A DNA stretch of 13,214 nucleotides from Streptomyces bikiniensis. GTDB lineage: Bacteria > Actinomycetota > Actinomycetes > Streptomycetales > Streptomycetaceae. Both the position numbers and the translations under genes were made by a program. Below are positions 12,385-13,214 of this stretch, one piece after another. Location: assembly GCA_000716465.1 (NCBI GenBank), contig JNWL01000081.1:1-13214 (forward strand), in the 5' to 3' direction. The notes beneath the pieces were generated by a model. That model searched no databases, had not been told where the DNA came from, and saw nothing but the letters and a program-made list of their open reading frames with translations. The stretch's first letter is position 1; each line of letters starts with the position of its first letter.

Positions 12385-13214
12385 GAGCAACCCCCGCGGG
12401 CGCGGGGACGACAGCCACGGCATGGTGAAGCCACGCGGGTCGGACGAGCAACCCCCGCGGGCGCGGGGACGACAACGGTGCCTGCGTGAGGACCGTGTCG
12501 TCGTCGGAGCAACCCCCGCGGGCGCGGGGACGACGGGGAGAGCTGGGAGTACCAGCCGACCACCGAAGAGCAACCCCCGCGGGCGCGGGGACGACTCGGG
12601 GTCGATGAGCGTGCCGCCCTGCTTGATGGAGCAACCCCCGCGGGCGCGGGGACGACATGCGCACCGCCATGCGCCAGATGATGGGAGTCGAGCAACCCCC
12701 GCGGGCGCGGGGACGACACCACGGACAAGGAGAAGAGCATGTACGGACTGGAGCAACCCCCGCGGGCGCGGGGACGACCCCGCGGGCAGTTCGTAGGGGA
12801 CCGTGACCCGGGAGCAACCCCCGCGGGCGCGGGGACGACGCAGTGCGGGCAGGACATGTCGGGGGTGGCGGGGAGCAACCCCCGCGGGCGCGGGGACGAC
12901 GTCCCGTTCGTGCGGACCAAGATGTTGTAGCCGGAGCAACCCCCGCGGGCGCGGGGACGACGGACTCCTAGAGAGCCGTCGTCGTGCCGGTGTCGAGCAA
13001 CCCCCGCGGGCGCGGGGACGACGGCGACGGACGAGTCCCGCGCTACGCCCCGCTCGAGCAACCCCCGCGGGCGCGGGGACGACAGCCACGCCCGGATCTC
13101 GTCGTGCCCGATCCGGGAGCAACCCCCGCGGGCGCGGGGACGACGCGGCACCATGACCGGCACCATCACCAGCAACGGAGCAACCCCCGCGGGCGCGGGG
13201 ACGACCTGTCTGGC
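12385..13214 (-). CRISPR. Type I-E CRISPR array, 14 repeats in window
   Basis: Fourteen identical 28-nt repeats begin at 12385, 12446, 12507, 12568, 12629, 12690, 12751, 12812, 12873, 12934, 12995, 13056, 13117 and 13178, a strict 61-nt period. The 13 complete spacers are each 33 nt and all different; 9 nt of another spacer (13206-13214) reach the window edge. Read on the minus strand the repeat begins GTCGTCCCCGCGCC and ends GGGGGTTGCTC. It has the TCCCCGCG...GCGGGG stem of type I-E (Cascade) repeats and the orientation of the E. coli repeat. The leader is therefore expected beyond 13214, and transcription should run toward 12385. No cas gene is in the window. Confidence 0.97.

Noticed and set aside
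12124..13122. A 332-codon minus-strand open frame spanning the CRISPR array and the CoiA-like fragment
   Set aside because: Most of it is translated repeat (PRARGGCS and PRPRGLL blocks in rotating frames because the 61-nt period is not a multiple of three). Only the part below 12385 is protein-like.
12374..13156. Plus-strand open frames inside the array (NPRGRGDD-type repeats)
   Set aside because: They are products of the GC-rich CRISPR repeat, with no start signals and no protein-like spacer content in a continuous frame.

Overview
This is a very GC-rich window with strong codon-position-3 bias, frequent GTG starts and a type I-E CRISPR repeat of the actinobacterial form. It most likely comes from Streptomyces or a close relative, in an accessory region of chromosome or plasmid. 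All identifications were made by reading the sequence; no database search was run.

Layout. Positions 1-102 hold the 3' end of an unrecognised gene followed by a hairpin. A largely gene-free stretch follows, with a second strong hairpin at 292-327, then a small hypothetical gene (514-900). On the minus strand is a winged-helix regulator (1031-1378) with a possible small gene behind it (855-1007). It is transcribed divergently from a three-gene plus-strand operon: a universal-stress-like protein (1529-2035), a TerC-family membrane protein (2091-3146) and a second universal-stress-like protein (3143-3661), ending at a strong terminator (3680-3709). The shared promoter region carries four copies of a GCGAA/TTCGC half-site. 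The operon looks like a stress or metal-ion module under local control.

Positions 3925-4455 encode a small protein with a C-terminal helix-turn-helix. It converges, across a bidirectional terminator (4537-4575), on a minus-strand two-gene module with overlapping stop and start codons (DUF6247-like protein, then a ParE/RelE-like protein). This is a candidate toxin-antitoxin pair. Next come a minus-strand pair, a helix-turn-helix protein (7513-8274) and a 668-residue membrane-anchored pentapeptide-repeat protein (5420-7426) whose repeats have an exact 33-nt period. Nearly identical palindromes (5384-5399 and 8315-8330) flank this pair in inverted orientation.

From 8491 on, the window shows rearrangement. 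A small gene ends at a CTAG where an IS5-family element begins. Its transposase is split by a -1 frame change and its right end is missing. After it come a small intact gene of a family common in Streptomyces (9787-10137), a headless 3' gene fragment (10222-10389) and a probably frameshifted minus-strand gene (10491-10726).

The right end holds a coiled-coil protein with two C-terminal zinc fingers (10774-12120). In the same frame upstream is a CoiA-like fragment (12124-12384), separated from it by a single amber codon and cut off exactly where a CRISPR array begins. The array (12385 to the window end) has 14 identical 28-nt repeats and 13 spacers of exactly 33 nt. By repeat orientation the leader and any cas genes should lie beyond the right edge, so the interrupted gene sits at the trailer end. 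The abrupt array/gene junction and the amber split are the most unusual points here.
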